Source: Sphingomonadaceae bacterium (GTDB lineage: Bacteria > Pseudomonadota > Alphaproteobacteria > Sphingomonadales > Sphingomonadaceae). From it: 64,000 nucleotides of DNA. Made by a program: the position numbers and the translations under genes. The notes under the pieces were generated by a model. The model made no database searches and was not told the DNA's origin. It was given only the letters and a program-made list of their open reading frames with translations. Position 1 is the first letter of the stretch; each line of letters begins with the position of its first letter. Shown here piece by piece: positions 25,383 to 34,076 of this stretch. The stretch lies in NCBI GenBank assembly GCA_027533105.1, contig JAPZTW010000009.1:1-64000 (forward strand), read 5' to 3'.

Positions 25383-25422
25383 TTGCAGGGGCCGTGCCAA
25401 TTTCGAAAAGTGGCGGAAATCC
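25383..25422 (-). promoter_or_regulatory. second sigma-54 (-24/-12) promoter, for the peptide-pspC pair
   Basis: Minus strand TTGGCACG-GCCC-CTGCA: GG at 25398-25397, GC at 25386-25385, 10 bp between; start predicted near 25374, 54 nt before the first ATG. The block 25393-25422 aligns with the psp promoter block. GAAAAATCCCAACAC (minus, ending at 25470) lies 76 bp upstream of -24, matching the 77-bp placement at psp. Confidence 0.85.
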
Positions 25423-25547
25423 GTGCCTTCATCTCTCGCCAAGCAATTTCCGCGATTTCTGAATACGAAGTGTTGGGATTTTTCACCACATTTGCGGATC
25501 GCGCTTTGGGATGACAGCGGCAGGTGACAGCCTTATCGCGGTCGGGC

Positions 25548-26621
25548 ATGGCGCTGGACCGCATCACCCTGACCCATTTTCGCAATCATCCGGCCACCCG
25601 GCTGGAGGAAACCGCGCAGTTCAACCTGCTGGTGGGCGAAAATGGCGCAGGGAAAACCAACGTGCTGGAGGCGCTCTCGCTGCTCGCCCCGGGCCGCGGC
25701 CTGCGCCGGGCGGCCCTGACGGAGCTGCCGGGCCATTCCGGCGATGGTGGCTGCGCGGTCAGCGCGGAACTGGTCGGCGGGACTTCGCTGGGCACCGGCA
25801 TCCGCCCGGACCGCCCCGGCCGCCGGGTGGCGCGCGCCAACGGGGCGGAGATCGCCGCGCTGGGCCTGTCCGAATGGCTCAGCATCGGCTGGCTGACCCC
25901 GGCGATGGACCGCCTGTTCAGCGAAGGCGCGGGCGCGCGGCGGCGGTTCCTCGATCGGCTGGTGCTGGCGCTGGAGCCGGGCCACGCCCGCAATGCCGCG
26001 CGGATGGAAAGCGCGCTGCGCGAACGCAACCGGCTGCTGGCCGAACCCGCCGAACCCGATCCGGCCTGGCTCGATGCGCTGGAAGGCCAGCTGGCCGAAG
26101 CCGGAGCGCTGGTCGCCCAGGCCCGCGCCCGGCTGGTGGCCGCGCTGGCCGAGCGGCTGGCCCTGCTGCCAGAAGCGCCCTTTGCCCGGCCCGAGCTGGC
26201 CTATCAGCCCGGCGGACCGCTGGAAGCCGAGGCCCTGGCCGTCGAACTGCGCGCCACCCGCCGCCGCGATCGCGGGGCTGGACGCACCCTGACCGGCCCC
26301 CACCGTGACGAGTTGGGCGTGGTGATGGCCGGCAAGGGCCAGCCCGCCGCCGCCTGCTCCACCGGTGAGCAGAAGGCGCTGCTGATCGCGATCACCCTGG
26401 CTCATGCCGACCTGCTGGAGGACAGCCGCCCGGCCCTGCTGCTGCTCGACGAAGTGGCCGCCCACCTCGATCCGCTGCGCCGGGCCGCGCTGTTCGACCG
26501 GTTGCGCGCAGGCCGCGCGCAGGTCTGGCTGACCGGCACCGAACTGCCGCCGTTCGAGGCGATCGCGGCCGAAGCGGCGGTCTGGCGCGTCAGGGACGGG
26601 TCGGTGGAGCGGCTTACTTAG
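25548..26621 (+). CDS. recF: DNA replication/repair protein RecF
   Basis: 357 aa from the ATG at 25548 (MALDRITLTHFRNH); an upstream start eight codons earlier is less likely. Walker A is GENGAGKT (30-37), the RecF signature LxxGPHRDEL is present (TLTGPHRDELGVV), the ABC signature STGEQKALLIAI and Walker B LLLLDEVAAHLDP follow. It loads RecA at gaps with RecOR. The usual dnaA-dnaN-gyrB neighbours are absent. The last eight bases overlap the convergent esterase gene. Confidence 0.96.
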   Translation: MALDRITLTHFRNHPATRLEETAQFNLLVGENGAGKTNVLEALSLLAPGRGLRRAALTELPGHSGDGGCAVSAELVGGTSLGTGIRPDRPGRRVARANGAEIAALGLSEWLSIGWLTPAMDRLFSEGAGARRRFLDRLVLALEPGHARNAARMESALRERNRLLAEPAEPDPAWLDALEGQLAEAGALVAQARARLVAALAERLALLPEAPFARPELAYQPGGPLEAEALAVELRATRRRDRGAGRTLTGPHRDELGVVMAGKGQPAAACSTGEQKALLIAITLAHADLLEDSRPALLLLDEVAAHLDPLRRAALFDRLRAGRAQVWLTGTELPPFEAIAAEAAVWRVRDGSVERLT

Positions 26622-27333
26622 CTGCCTTGGGCAGTGCGCCCGCCACCGCGTCCACCGTCGAGCCGACCATCAGGTCGATCCCTTCCAGCGTCGGGTGGAT
26701 CCGGTCGGCCTGGATCAGCTCGGGCTTGCCGATCAGCGGCTGGAGGAAGAACGGCACCAGCGTGACGCCATGCTTTTTGGCAAGCGCCGGATAGATCGGA
26801 TCGAATGCCCCGCGATAATCCGCCCCCAGGTTGGGTGCGGCCAGCATGCCCAGCAGCACCACGGGAATGCCGCGGGCCTTCAGCTTGCCCAGCATCTCGT
26901 CCAGGTTCTTGCGGGTCTGGTCGGGCGAAAGCCCGCGCAGCATGTCGTTCCCGCCCAAGCTGATGATCACCAGCGCGGGCGGCTTCTGGAGGCTGTTCAG
27001 CGTGAAATCGAGCCGCCCGGCCCCGCCGCCCGTGGTATCGCCCGATACCCCGGCATTGGTGATCCGCGCGTTGATCCCGCGGGCGCGCAGGGCTGCTTCC
27101 AGCCGCGCCGGATAGCTTTGCCCCGGCTCCAGCCCATAGCCGGTAAACAGACTGTCCCCCAGGGCGACGATCCGCAGTTCCTCGCCCACCACGGGCAGTT
27201 CGGGGGGCTGATCGGACGAAGCGGCCTCAACAGTCTTGGCCGGCGGCGGGGCTGCCTGCTCCGATCCGCAGGCCCCCAGCACAAAGACCAGCGCAAGAGG
27301 GGTTGCAAGTAGCCCTGCGGATTTCCATTTCAT
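26614..27333 (-). CDS. GDSL/SGNH arylesterase lipoprotein (TesA-like)
   Basis: 239 aa. A lipoprotein signal (VLGAC, C22) is followed by a Pro-rich linker. SGNH block I has ALGDSLFTGYG with nucleophile S61. Block II is in NAGVSGDTTGGG, block III in ISLGGNDMLRG, and block V in DRIHPTLEG supplies the Asp/His pair. It is a periplasmic lysophospholipase/thioesterase I type. It is divergent from the YbbA-like ATPase gene, the conserved tesA-ybbA-ybbP arrangement. Confidence 0.94.
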   Translation of the reverse strand: MKWKSAGLLATPLALVFVLGACGSEQAAPPPAKTVEAASSDQPPELPVVGEELRIVALGDSLFTGYGLEPGQSYPARLEAALRARGINARITNAGVSGDTTGGGAGRLDFTLNSLQKPPALVIISLGGNDMLRGLSPDQTRKNLDEMLGKLKARGIPVVLLGMLAAPNLGADYRGAFDPIYPALAKKHGVTLVPFFLQPLIGKPELIQADRIHPTLEGIDLMVGSTVDAVAGALPKAAK

Positions 27334-27387
27334 GCTGCAACTTTCCTTCGTCTGTCCCTCCCCCCCTAGCTATGGTCATTCGCTGAC

Positions 27388-28089
27388 GTGACAAGTCCCA
27401 ATTCGGAAACCGCGGCGGCGATTACTGCCCGGAACCTTACCCTTACGCTCGGCAATGGCGAGGCGGCGGTCGAAATCCTGCGCGGGATCGACCTCTCCGT
27501 GCCGCTGGGACAGACCCTGGCCCTGCTCGGCCCATCGGGTTCGGGCAAAAGCTCGCTGATGGCGGTGCTGTCCGGGCTTGAGCGGGCCAGCGGCGGCACG
27601 CTGGACGTGGCGGGCGAGAACTTTGCCGCGCTCGACGAGGATGCCCTGGCCGCCGCGCGGCGCGGACGGATCGGCATCGTGCTGCAGGCTTTCCACCTGC
27701 TGCCGACCATGACCGCGCTCGAAAACGTGATGACCCCGCTCGAACTGGCCGGTGTGGCCGATGCCCGTCCGCGCGCCGAGGCGGAACTGATCGCCGTGGG
27801 CCTGGGCCACCGGCTGCACCACTATCCCACCCAGCTATCGGGCGGCGAACAGCAGCGCGTGGCCATTGCCCGCGCGCTGGCTGGCCGCCCCGCGCTGGTC
27901 TTTGCCGACGAGCCGACCGGCAACCTCGATGCCGCGACCGGGGCTGCGATCATCGACCTGCTGTTCGCCCGCCGGGCCGAAGCCGGGGCCACGCTGGTGA
28001 TCATCACCCATGACGCGGGCCTAGCCGCCAAGTGCGAGCGGGTCGTCACCCTGGCCGATGGCCGCATTGCGAGCGATACCGCCGCGTGA
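27388..28089 (+). CDS. ABC transporter ATP-binding protein (YbbA/LolD type)
   Basis: 233 aa with a GTG start at 27388. Walker A is GPSGSGKS (48-55), the Q-loop VLQAFHLLPTMTA, signature LSGGEQQRVAIARAL and Walker B VFADEPTGNLD. It is the ATPase of the MacB/LolD superfamily that partners the large FtsX-type permease encoded next (GTGA overlap). The tesA-ybbA-ybbP layout suggests a role in lipid or lipoprotein handling at the inner membrane; the substrate is unknown. Confidence 0.95.
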   Translation: MTSPNSETAAAITARNLTLTLGNGEAAVEILRGIDLSVPLGQTLALLGPSGSGKSSLMAVLSGLERASGGTLDVAGENFAALDEDALAAARRGRIGIVLQAFHLLPTMTALENVMTPLELAGVADARPRAEAELIAVGLGHRLHHYPTQLSGGEQQRVAIARALAGRPALVFADEPTGNLDAATGAAIIDLLFARRAEAGATLVIITHDAGLAAKCERVVTLADGRIASDTAA

Positions 28090-30623
28090 GCTCGGTTCTG
28101 CCCCAGACCGCGGTAAACTGGTCGACCGCCTGGACGATTGCCCGGCGCGATCTGTCCGCCCGTTTTCGCGGCCTGCGGCTGCTGCTGGCCTGCCTGTTCC
28201 TGGGCGTTGGCGCGCTGGCCGCGATCGGCACCCTGACCGGGGCGATCGAGCGCGAACTGAAGGATCGCGGGCAGACCATCCTGGGCGGCGACGTGCAGGT
28301 GGAAGTGTGGCAACGCGCCGCCACCCCGGCTGAGCGCACCGAACTGGAGAAATTCGGCCAGCTTTCGGGCGGCACCCGGCTGCAGGCCATGGCCGCCAAT
28401 GGCGAACTGGCCGTACCGGTCGAACTGAAGGCAGTCGACGCCGCCTGGCCGCTGGTTGGGCGCCTTACGCTGAGCGATGGCCGCAAGGTCGGTGCGCCCG
28501 CCCCCGGCACGGCCTGGGTTTCGCCCGATGCCCTGGCCCGGCTGGAACTGGCGGCGGGCGGCAGCTTCGTGATTTCCGGCCAGACCTTGCAGATCGCCGG
28601 GGTGATCGCGGATGAGCCGGATCGGCTCAGCGAAGGCTTTGCGCTCGGCCCAACGGTGATCGTCAGCGCCGATTTTCCCGCCAAGGCGGGCCTGACCACG
28701 CCCGGGGCGATGTTCCGCAGCAAATATCGCCTGCTGCTGCCCCTCGGCACCGATCCGGTCGCGACCATCGATACGCTGAAGGAACGCTTCCCCACCTCCG
28801 GCTTCACCTATCGCCAGCGCGATCGCGCGGCGCCGGGGGCGGACCGGTTCGTCTCGCGGATGGGCGAATTCCTCGTCCTCGTGGGCCTGACCGCCATGGC
28901 GATTGCCGGAATCGGGATCGGCGGCGGGGTATCTTCCTATCTCGAGGCGCGCCGCAACGGCATTGCCACACTGAAGGTACTGGGCGCGACCAGCACCGAC
29001 ATTACCCGGATCTACCTGTTGCAACTGCTGGCCGCGGCCCTGGCTGGCAGCCTCGCGGGCCTTGCCGCCGGGATCATGGTCATGCCGCTGCTGGGCCAGG
29101 CGCTGGGCGCGCTGCTGCCGGTCGCGCCAGGGCTGGTGTTCGACTGGGCGGCATTGGCCCGTGCCAGCGCCTATGGCCTGCTGGTCGGGCTAGTCTTTGC
29201 CGCGCCGCCGCTGCTGGCCGCGCGGCGGTTCCCTGCCCTCGCCCTGATGCGCGCCAAGGTCAATCCGCTGAGCGGGCAATGGCGCGAAGCCGCCTGGCCG
29301 GTTGGCCTGGGCTTCGCCGCGATCATCGTGCTGACCCTGGCCAGCGCGGCGCAACTGCCAGTGACCGCCGGGTTCCTGGCCGGGGCGCTGGTCGTGCTGG
29401 GGCTGCTTGGCCTGCTCGGCTGGGCCCTGCGCAACCTGGCGGCGCGGGTGCCACGCCCGCAGCGGCCCTTGCTGCGCCTGGCGCTATCCAACCTGCACCG
29501 CCCCGGCGCGCAGACCGGCGCGCTGGTGACGGCGTTGGGCTTTGGCCTGTCGGCCTTTGTCCTGCTGGCGGCGATCCAGACCAGCCTGGAAGCCAATATC
29601 GCCAGCCGCGTGCCGCAGCGCGCGCCGGACTATTTCATGCTTGACCTGCCGCGCGAGGGTGCGGCGAAGATGGAGCAGATCGTCCAGACCGCCGCGCCGG
29701 GTGCCAAGGTGCGCCAGGTGCCCGCGCTGCGCGGAGCGATCCTGGCCTATGGCCCGGAAGGCGCGATGACCCGCGTGGCCGATCTCAAGGAAATCCCCGA
29801 AGGCGCCTGGCCGCTGCGCGGCGAGCGCGGGCTGACCTATTCGGCCACCGTCCCCGAAGGCAATGTGGTGACCGCCGGGCAGTGGTGGCCCAAGGATTAC
29901 CGGGGCGAACCGCTGGTCTCGGTCGACGAGGAACTGGCCCAGGCGATCGACCTCAAGATCGGGGACATGATCACCATCGGCGTGCTGGGCGTGGAACGCA
30001 GCGCCCGGATCGCCTCGTTCCGCCGGATCGAGTGGGACACCATGGGCTTCAACTATGTCCTGGTCTTCTCCCCCAACACCTTGGCCGATGCCCCGCACAA
30101 CCTGGCCGCGACGATCGACCTGCCGCCGGGCGCAAGCCGCACCGCGCTGCTGCCGCAACTGCTGCGCGCCTTTCCCTCCAGCTCGGTGATCGAGGTGGGC
30201 GGCGTGCTGCAACAGGCGCGCACGCTGCTCAACCAGGTTTCGACCGCGATCCTGGCCGCCGCCTCGGTCGCGGTGCTGGCCGGGATTGCCGTGCTGCTGG
30301 GGGCGATTGCCGCCGCCCGGGCAAGCCGCCTTTACGACAATGTGGTGCTACGCGTGCTGGGGGCCAGCCGCCGGCAATTGCTGCTGCTGCAAGTGGCCGA
30401 ATATGGCCTGCTGGCACTGCTGCTGGCGGGCGTGGCACTGGCACTGGGCAGCGCAATCGGCTGGCTGGTGATCGTCCAGCTGTTCGAATTCGACTGGCTG
30501 CCCAACTGGCCGCAAGTGCTGGCCGTGCTGGGCGCGGGGCTGGCGATGACGGTGGCCTTTGCCCTGGCCGGATCGCTGCCGCTGCTGCGGGCCAAGCCAG
30601 CCCAGGCGCTGCGGGAGCTATAA
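28086..30623 (+). CDS. FtsX-like ABC permease (YbbP type)
   Basis: 845 aa with a GTG start overlapping the ATPase stop. One N-terminal membrane helix (about 27-48) precedes a large periplasmic domain. Two FtsX membrane modules follow (about 265-400 with VLGATSTDITRIYLLQ, and 710-840 with VLGASRRQLLLLQ) and a second periplasmic domain lies between. The ten-helix layout is that of YbbP. It forms a complex with the preceding ATPase, and extraction or export of a lipid-linked substrate is inferred. Confidence 0.94.
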   Translation: MSSVLPQTAVNWSTAWTIARRDLSARFRGLRLLLACLFLGVGALAAIGTLTGAIERELKDRGQTILGGDVQVEVWQRAATPAERTELEKFGQLSGGTRLQAMAANGELAVPVELKAVDAAWPLVGRLTLSDGRKVGAPAPGTAWVSPDALARLELAAGGSFVISGQTLQIAGVIADEPDRLSEGFALGPTVIVSADFPAKAGLTTPGAMFRSKYRLLLPLGTDPVATIDTLKERFPTSGFTYRQRDRAAPGADRFVSRMGEFLVLVGLTAMAIAGIGIGGGVSSYLEARRNGIATLKVLGATSTDITRIYLLQLLAAALAGSLAGLAAGIMVMPLLGQALGALLPVAPGLVFDWAALARASAYGLLVGLVFAAPPLLAARRFPALALMRAKVNPLSGQWREAAWPVGLGFAAIIVLTLASAAQLPVTAGFLAGALVVLGLLGLLGWALRNLAARVPRPQRPLLRLALSNLHRPGAQTGALVTALGFGLSAFVLLAAIQTSLEANIASRVPQRAPDYFMLDLPREGAAKMEQIVQTAAPGAKVRQVPALRGAILAYGPEGAMTRVADLKEIPEGAWPLRGERGLTYSATVPEGNVVTAGQWWPKDYRGEPLVSVDEELAQAIDLKIGDMITIGVLGVERSARIASFRRIEWDTMGFNYVLVFSPNTLADAPHNLAATIDLPPGASRTALLPQLLRAFPSSSVIEVGGVLQQARTLLNQVSTAILAAASVAVLAGIAVLLGAIAAARASRLYDNVVLRVLGASRRQLLLLQVAEYGLLALLLAGVALALGSAIGWLVIVQLFEFDWLPNWPQVLAVLGAGLAMTVAFALAGSLPLLRAKPAQALREL

Positions 30624-30667
30624 ATTTCTTCGCTTGAACCCGCCTCTTTAAGGCCTACATCGCCACC

Positions 30668-31243
30668 ATGTTTATCGAAACCGAAACGACTCCGAACCCC
30701 GCCACGCTGAAGTTCCTGCCCGGGCAGGAAGTGATGGCCGGTGGCACCCGCGATTTCCGCGACGAGGAAGAGGCCGCGGCCTCGCCTCTCGCCGAAGCGC
30801 TGTTCAGCCTCGGCGATGTGAGCGGCGTGTTCTTCGGCCGCGATTTCGTCTCGGTCACCGCGGGCGAAGGGTCGGACTGGTCAGCCCTGAAGCCGCAGGT
30901 CGTGGCGATCCTGCTCGATCACTTCGTCAGCCAGACCCCGCTGTTCCATGCCCTGGCCGGCAACGGCATCGCGGTTCCGGCCGAGGACGCCGACCATGGC
31001 GACGATCCGGCCGATGCCGATATCGTCGCGCAGATCAAGGAACTGCTCGAAACGCGGATTCGCCCGGCCGTGGCCAATGACGGCGGCGATATCGCCTATC
31101 GCGGTTTCCGCGAAGGGGTAGTCTATCTCTCGATGCAGGGGGCCTGTTCGGGCTGCCCTTCGTCCACAGCGACGCTCAAGCAGGGGATCGAGGGCTTGCT
31201 CAAGCACTATGTCCCTGAAGTGACCGAAGTCCGCGCGGCCTGA
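30668..31243 (+). CDS. Nfu-type Fe-S cluster carrier (NifU C-terminal domain)
   Basis: 191 aa. The N-terminal Nfu_N domain ([20 protein letters not shown]) is followed by the NifU_C domain with the cluster-binding pair C160 and C163 in GACSGCPSS. It carries 4Fe-4S clusters to target enzymes such as the aconitase family. The sequence reads through without an A-type domain, so it is the alphaproteobacterial/mitochondrial NFU1 form rather than E. coli NfuA. Confidence 0.95.
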   Translation: MFIETETTPNPATLKFLPGQEVMAGGTRDFRDEEEAAASPLAEALFSLGDVSGVFFGRDFVSVTAGEGSDWSALKPQVVAILLDHFVSQTPLFHALAGNGIAVPAEDADHGDDPADADIVAQIKELLETRIRPAVANDGGDIAYRGFREGVVYLSMQGACSGCPSSTATLKQGIEGLLKHYVPEVTEVRAA

Positions 31244-31287
31244 TCCGCGCCAATCCCGACCCACCAATCCCGCCAAGGAAGCTTTCG

Positions 31288-31881
31288 ATGACCCAGCCGC
31301 TTGCCGATGCCGCGCTTGACCAGCTGTTCCGCACCGCGCGCAGCTATAACGGCTATCTCGACAAGCCGGTCAGCACCGAGCAGCTCCACGCGATCTGGGA
31401 CCTGATGAAGTTTGGCCCGACCAGCGCCAACATGCTGCCCGCCCGGATGGTCTGGTGCACCACGGACGAGGCCAAGGCGAAGCTCGCCGCCTGCTGCATG
31501 CCCGCCAATGCCGAAAAGGTGCTCAAGGCCCCGGTGACGGTGATCATCGGCATGGACATCGATTACCACGAACAGCTGCCCTGGCTGTTCCCGCACACCG
31601 ATGCCAAGGCCTGGTTCGATGGCAACGAGCCGCTGCGCGAAGTGTCGGCGATGCGCAATTCCAGCCTGCAGGGCGCCTATTTCATCCTCGCCGCGCGGGC
31701 GCTGGGGCTGGATACGGGGCCGATGTCGGGCTTTGCCAACGATGCGGTCGACGCCGCCTTCTTTGCCGATACGCCGCGGGTGAAGTCGAATTTCATCTCC
31801 ACCCTGGGCTATGGCGATCCGGCCACGATCTTCGATCGCAGTCCGCGCCCCGATTTCGACACTTTCAATCGGATCGCCTGA
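31288..31881 (+). CDS. nitroreductase-fold malonic semialdehyde reductase (RutE/HadB-like)
   Basis: 197 aa. It has the nitroreductase fold with the RutE hallmarks [12 protein letters not shown] near the N-terminus, [15 protein letters not shown] (43-57) for FMN binding and MSGFAND followed by [14 protein letters not shown]. RutE reduces toxic malonic semialdehyde or 3-hydroxypropionate precursors in pyrimidine breakdown. No rut operon is present, so the true substrate may differ. Confidence 0.9.
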   Translation: MTQPLADAALDQLFRTARSYNGYLDKPVSTEQLHAIWDLMKFGPTSANMLPARMVWCTTDEAKAKLAACCMPANAEKVLKAPVTVIIGMDIDYHEQLPWLFPHTDAKAWFDGNEPLREVSAMRNSSLQGAYFILAARALGLDTGPMSGFANDAVDAAFFADTPRVKSNFISTLGYGDPATIFDRSPRPDFDTFNRIA

Positions 31882-31899
31882 CGCGCTAACAGGCGCGTG

Positions 31900-32514
31900 A
31901 TGCGTACCCTGGTTATCGATTGCGCGACCGAGGCCTGCTCGGTCGCCCTGCTGGACGGCAGCGCCCTCATTGCGGGCGAATGCCGGATGCTGGGCCGCGG
32001 CCATGCCGAGGCGCTGGTGCCGATGATCGCCGCCCTGCCGGACAAGGGCCGGGCTGGGCGGATTGCAGTCGCACTGGGGCCGGGCAGCTTCACCGGGGTG
32101 CGGGTCGGCCTCGCCGCCGCGCGGGCACTGGCGCTGGCCTGGCGGGCCGAACTGGTCGGTTACCCCACACTGGCGCTGGTCGCCGCCATGGCCCGGGCCG
32201 AAGCGGGCGACCAGCCCTGCACTGTCGCGATGACCGGCGGGCATGGCGAATGGTTCGTGCAGGACTTCGGTGGCGATGGCCTGCCGCAATCTGACCTGGC
32301 CTCGCTTACCCCCACCGCCGCTATAGCCGCCAGCAAGGCCCCGATCATCGCGGGCAGCCAGGCCGAGGCGCTGATCGCCGCGCGGGGCGGCGGCACCGCC
32401 TTCCCGCTGTGGCCCGATGCGCGCCGTTTTCCCCTGCTCCCCCAGGCGCTGATCGGCCCGGCCGACCAGCCGCTCTATGGCCGGGCGCCGGATGCGCGCC
32501 TGCCTGCCGCCTGA
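31900..32514 (+). CDS. tsaB: tRNA t6A biosynthesis protein TsaB
   Basis: 204 aa from the ATG at 31900; a GTG directly before it is also possible. The ASKHA-type start RTLVIDCATEACSVALL (2-18), GHAEALVPMI and GPGSFTGVRVGLAAARAL are diagnostic of TsaB, the scaffold partner of TsaD for N6-threonylcarbamoyl-A37 of tRNA. The following rimI gene is the usual neighbour. The C-terminal half is variable, as in the family. Confidence 0.95.
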   Translation: MRTLVIDCATEACSVALLDGSALIAGECRMLGRGHAEALVPMIAALPDKGRAGRIAVALGPGSFTGVRVGLAAARALALAWRAELVGYPTLALVAAMARAEAGDQPCTVAMTGGHGEWFVQDFGGDGLPQSDLASLTPTAAIAASKAPIIAGSQAEALIAARGGGTAFPLWPDARRFPLLPQALIGPADQPLYGRAPDARLPAA

Positions 32515-32525
32515 TCGCTGCCCGA

Positions 32526-32966
32526 ATGCCGATGGAGGACGATCTCGACCGGATCATGACCGTCATGCAGGCGGCCTTCGACCCCGCCTATGGCGAAGCC
32601 TGGACCCGTCGCCAGGTGGAAGACGCGCTGTTGCTGGGCCGTTGTCATTACTGTGTGGCCCAAAGCGGCAGTGAGGCGGCAGGGTTTTACTTGTCGCGCC
32701 ACGGCTATGAAGAAGAAGAACTGTTGCTGATCGCTGTACATCCGCGCTTTCGCGGGCGCGGCTTTGGCCAGCAATTGCTGGACGATCTGGCGCAGCAGGC
32801 CGCCCTGCGCGGAGCGCGGCGCCTCTTGCTGGAAATGCGTCGCAACAACCCCGCCGAAGCACTGTATCGTCGCAACGGGTTCGTGCCGATCGGCGAGCGA
32901 CTTAATTACTATCGCACGCCATCGGGTGACCGATTGGACGCAATTACATTTGCGCGCGGCCTGTAA
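32526..32966 (+). CDS. rimI: ribosomal-protein-alanine N-acetyltransferase (GNAT)
   Basis: 146 aa from the ATG at 32526 (MPMEDDLDRI); two more ATG codons lie within the first 12 residues. The GNAT acetyl-CoA motif LLLIAVHPRFRGRGFGQQLL (about 68-87) and RRNNPAEALYRRNGF are typical of RimI, which acetylates S18 and other N-termini. It follows tsaB by 11 bp. GNAT substrates are hard to predict, so the symbol rests on the tsaB linkage. Confidence 0.88.
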   Translation: MPMEDDLDRIMTVMQAAFDPAYGEAWTRRQVEDALLLGRCHYCVAQSGSEAAGFYLSRHGYEEEELLLIAVHPRFRGRGFGQQLLDDLAQQAALRGARRLLLEMRRNNPAEALYRRNGFVPIGERLNYYRTPSGDRLDAITFARGL

Positions 32967-33112
32967 ATACACCACTTATCCAGACAGTTGTCGACCAGTA
33001 CAGTACCGCACTTGTTTTTGTGACAAAGAGCAAGTAACCGCCGATTCGCGTCCCTTCAAAAGACGTCAAAAACAATAAACCGGTCGTCGCAATTAATCGA
33101 AAGGAAGCGGAC
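32967..33112 (+). promoter_or_regulatory. AT-rich leader of mucR
   Basis: This 146-bp gap is markedly richer in A/T than its surroundings and contains GTACaGTAC (32997-33005), CTTGTTTTTGTGACAAAG and an A-rich run before GGAAGCGG, the ribosome-binding site. AT-rich sequence is expected for MucR/Ros targets, so autoregulation is plausible. No promoter hexamers could be fixed with confidence. Confidence 0.4.
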
Positions 33113-33553
33113 ATGGAAATGCCCCAGTCCGACATGAATGAAACCCTTATTACGCTGACTTCGGACATCGTTGCCGCGCATGTCAGCAACAACAGCGTCT
33201 CGGTCGATGAAGTCACCGCGCTGATCAGCAAGGTCTATGGCGCGCTGGCCGGTCTTGGTCAGGCGGCGGCACCGGTCGCGGAAGAAGCCCCCAAGCCGGC
33301 GGTTTCGGTGCGGGCCTCGGTCAAGCCGGACTACATCATCTGCCTTGAAGACGGCATGAAGCTGAAGATGCTGAAGCGCCACCTGATGACGCATTACAAC
33401 ATGACCCCGGATCAGTATCGCGCGCGCTGGAACCTGCCCGCCGACTATCCGATGGTGGCCCCGGCCTATGCCGAAAAGCGCCGCGAACTGGCCAAGAAGA
33501 TCGGCCTCGGTCGCAAGCCCGGCCAAAAGCGCGGCCGCAAGCCCAAGGCTTAA
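33113..33553 (+). CDS. MucR/Ros-family zinc-finger transcriptional regulator
   Basis: 146 aa. The conserved N-terminal oligomerisation helix (TLITLTSDIVAAHVSNNSV, 11-29) and the Ros zinc finger are present: C77, D80 in place of a second Cys, H90 and H94 in ICLEDGMKLKMLKRHLMTHYNM. The family word MTPDQYRARWNLPADYPMVA follows. A lysine/arginine-rich tail contacts DNA. MucR proteins are H-NS-like global silencers of AT-rich promoters in alphaproteobacteria; they control surface polysaccharide and cell cycle genes. Confidence 0.96.
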   Translation: MEMPQSDMNETLITLTSDIVAAHVSNNSVSVDEVTALISKVYGALAGLGQAAAPVAEEAPKPAVSVRASVKPDYIICLEDGMKLKMLKRHLMTHYNMTPDQYRARWNLPADYPMVAPAYAEKRRELAKKIGLGRKPGQKRGRKPKA

Positions 33554-33586
33554 CCCCCGGCTTGCCGCCTCTGGCGGTTGAAGAAT

Positions 33587-33624
33587 CGTCCCGCCCGGTC
33601 CATACCCGGCGGGACGTTCTTTTT
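33587..33624 (+). terminator. Rho-independent terminator after mucR
   Basis: CGTCCCGCC (33587-33595) pairs with GGCGGGACG (33608-33616) around 12 nt and is followed by TTCTTTTT. It gives mucR its own transcript, apart from the Fur-family gene downstream. Confidence 0.9.
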
Positions 33625-33644
33625 GTTCAATCTGCGGGTTCAGC

Positions 33645-34067
33645 GTGCACCAGACCATCGACATCGAAGCGCTTTGCGCCGAACGCGGGCTTCGCATCAC
33701 CGACCAGCGCCGCGTCATCGCCAAGGTGCTGTCCGAAAGCGACGACCATCCCGACGTCGAAAAGCTCCATGAGCGCGCGGTCGCGATTGACCCGCGCATT
33801 TCGATCGCCACCGTTTATCGCACGGTCAGGCTGTTCGAAGAGGCCGGGATCCTCGATCGGCACGATTTCGGCGATGGCCGCGCCCGCTATGAAGCCGCGC
33901 CAGAGGCCCACCACGATCACCTGATCGACGTCGAAACCGGCAAGGTGATCGAATTCGTGGACCCCGAACTGGAAGCCTTGCAGCGCCAGATCGCCGAAAA
34001 GCTGGGCTATCGCCTGGTCGATCACCGGATGGAACTTTACGGGGTGCGGCTCGGCCGCGAGGTCTAG
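33645..34067 (+). CDS. fur: Fur-family metal-responsive repressor
   Basis: 140 aa with a GTG start at 33645. The winged-helix domain has LRITDQRRVIAKVL and RISIATVYRTVRLFEEAGIL (the recognition helix). The metal-site region is EAHHDHLIDVETGKVIEF (about 85-103). A second CxxC zinc site is absent, as in alphaproteobacterial Fur/Mur. In this class the sensor may be manganese (Mur) or iron, and sequence alone does not decide; Irr is less likely because no haem motif is seen. Confidence 0.9.
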   Translation: MHQTIDIEALCAERGLRITDQRRVIAKVLSESDDHPDVEKLHERAVAIDPRISIATVYRTVRLFEEAGILDRHDFGDGRARYEAAPEAHHDHLIDVETGKVIEFVDPELEALQRQIAEKLGYRLVDHRMELYGVRLGREV

Positions 34068-34076
34068 GCCAGACCG

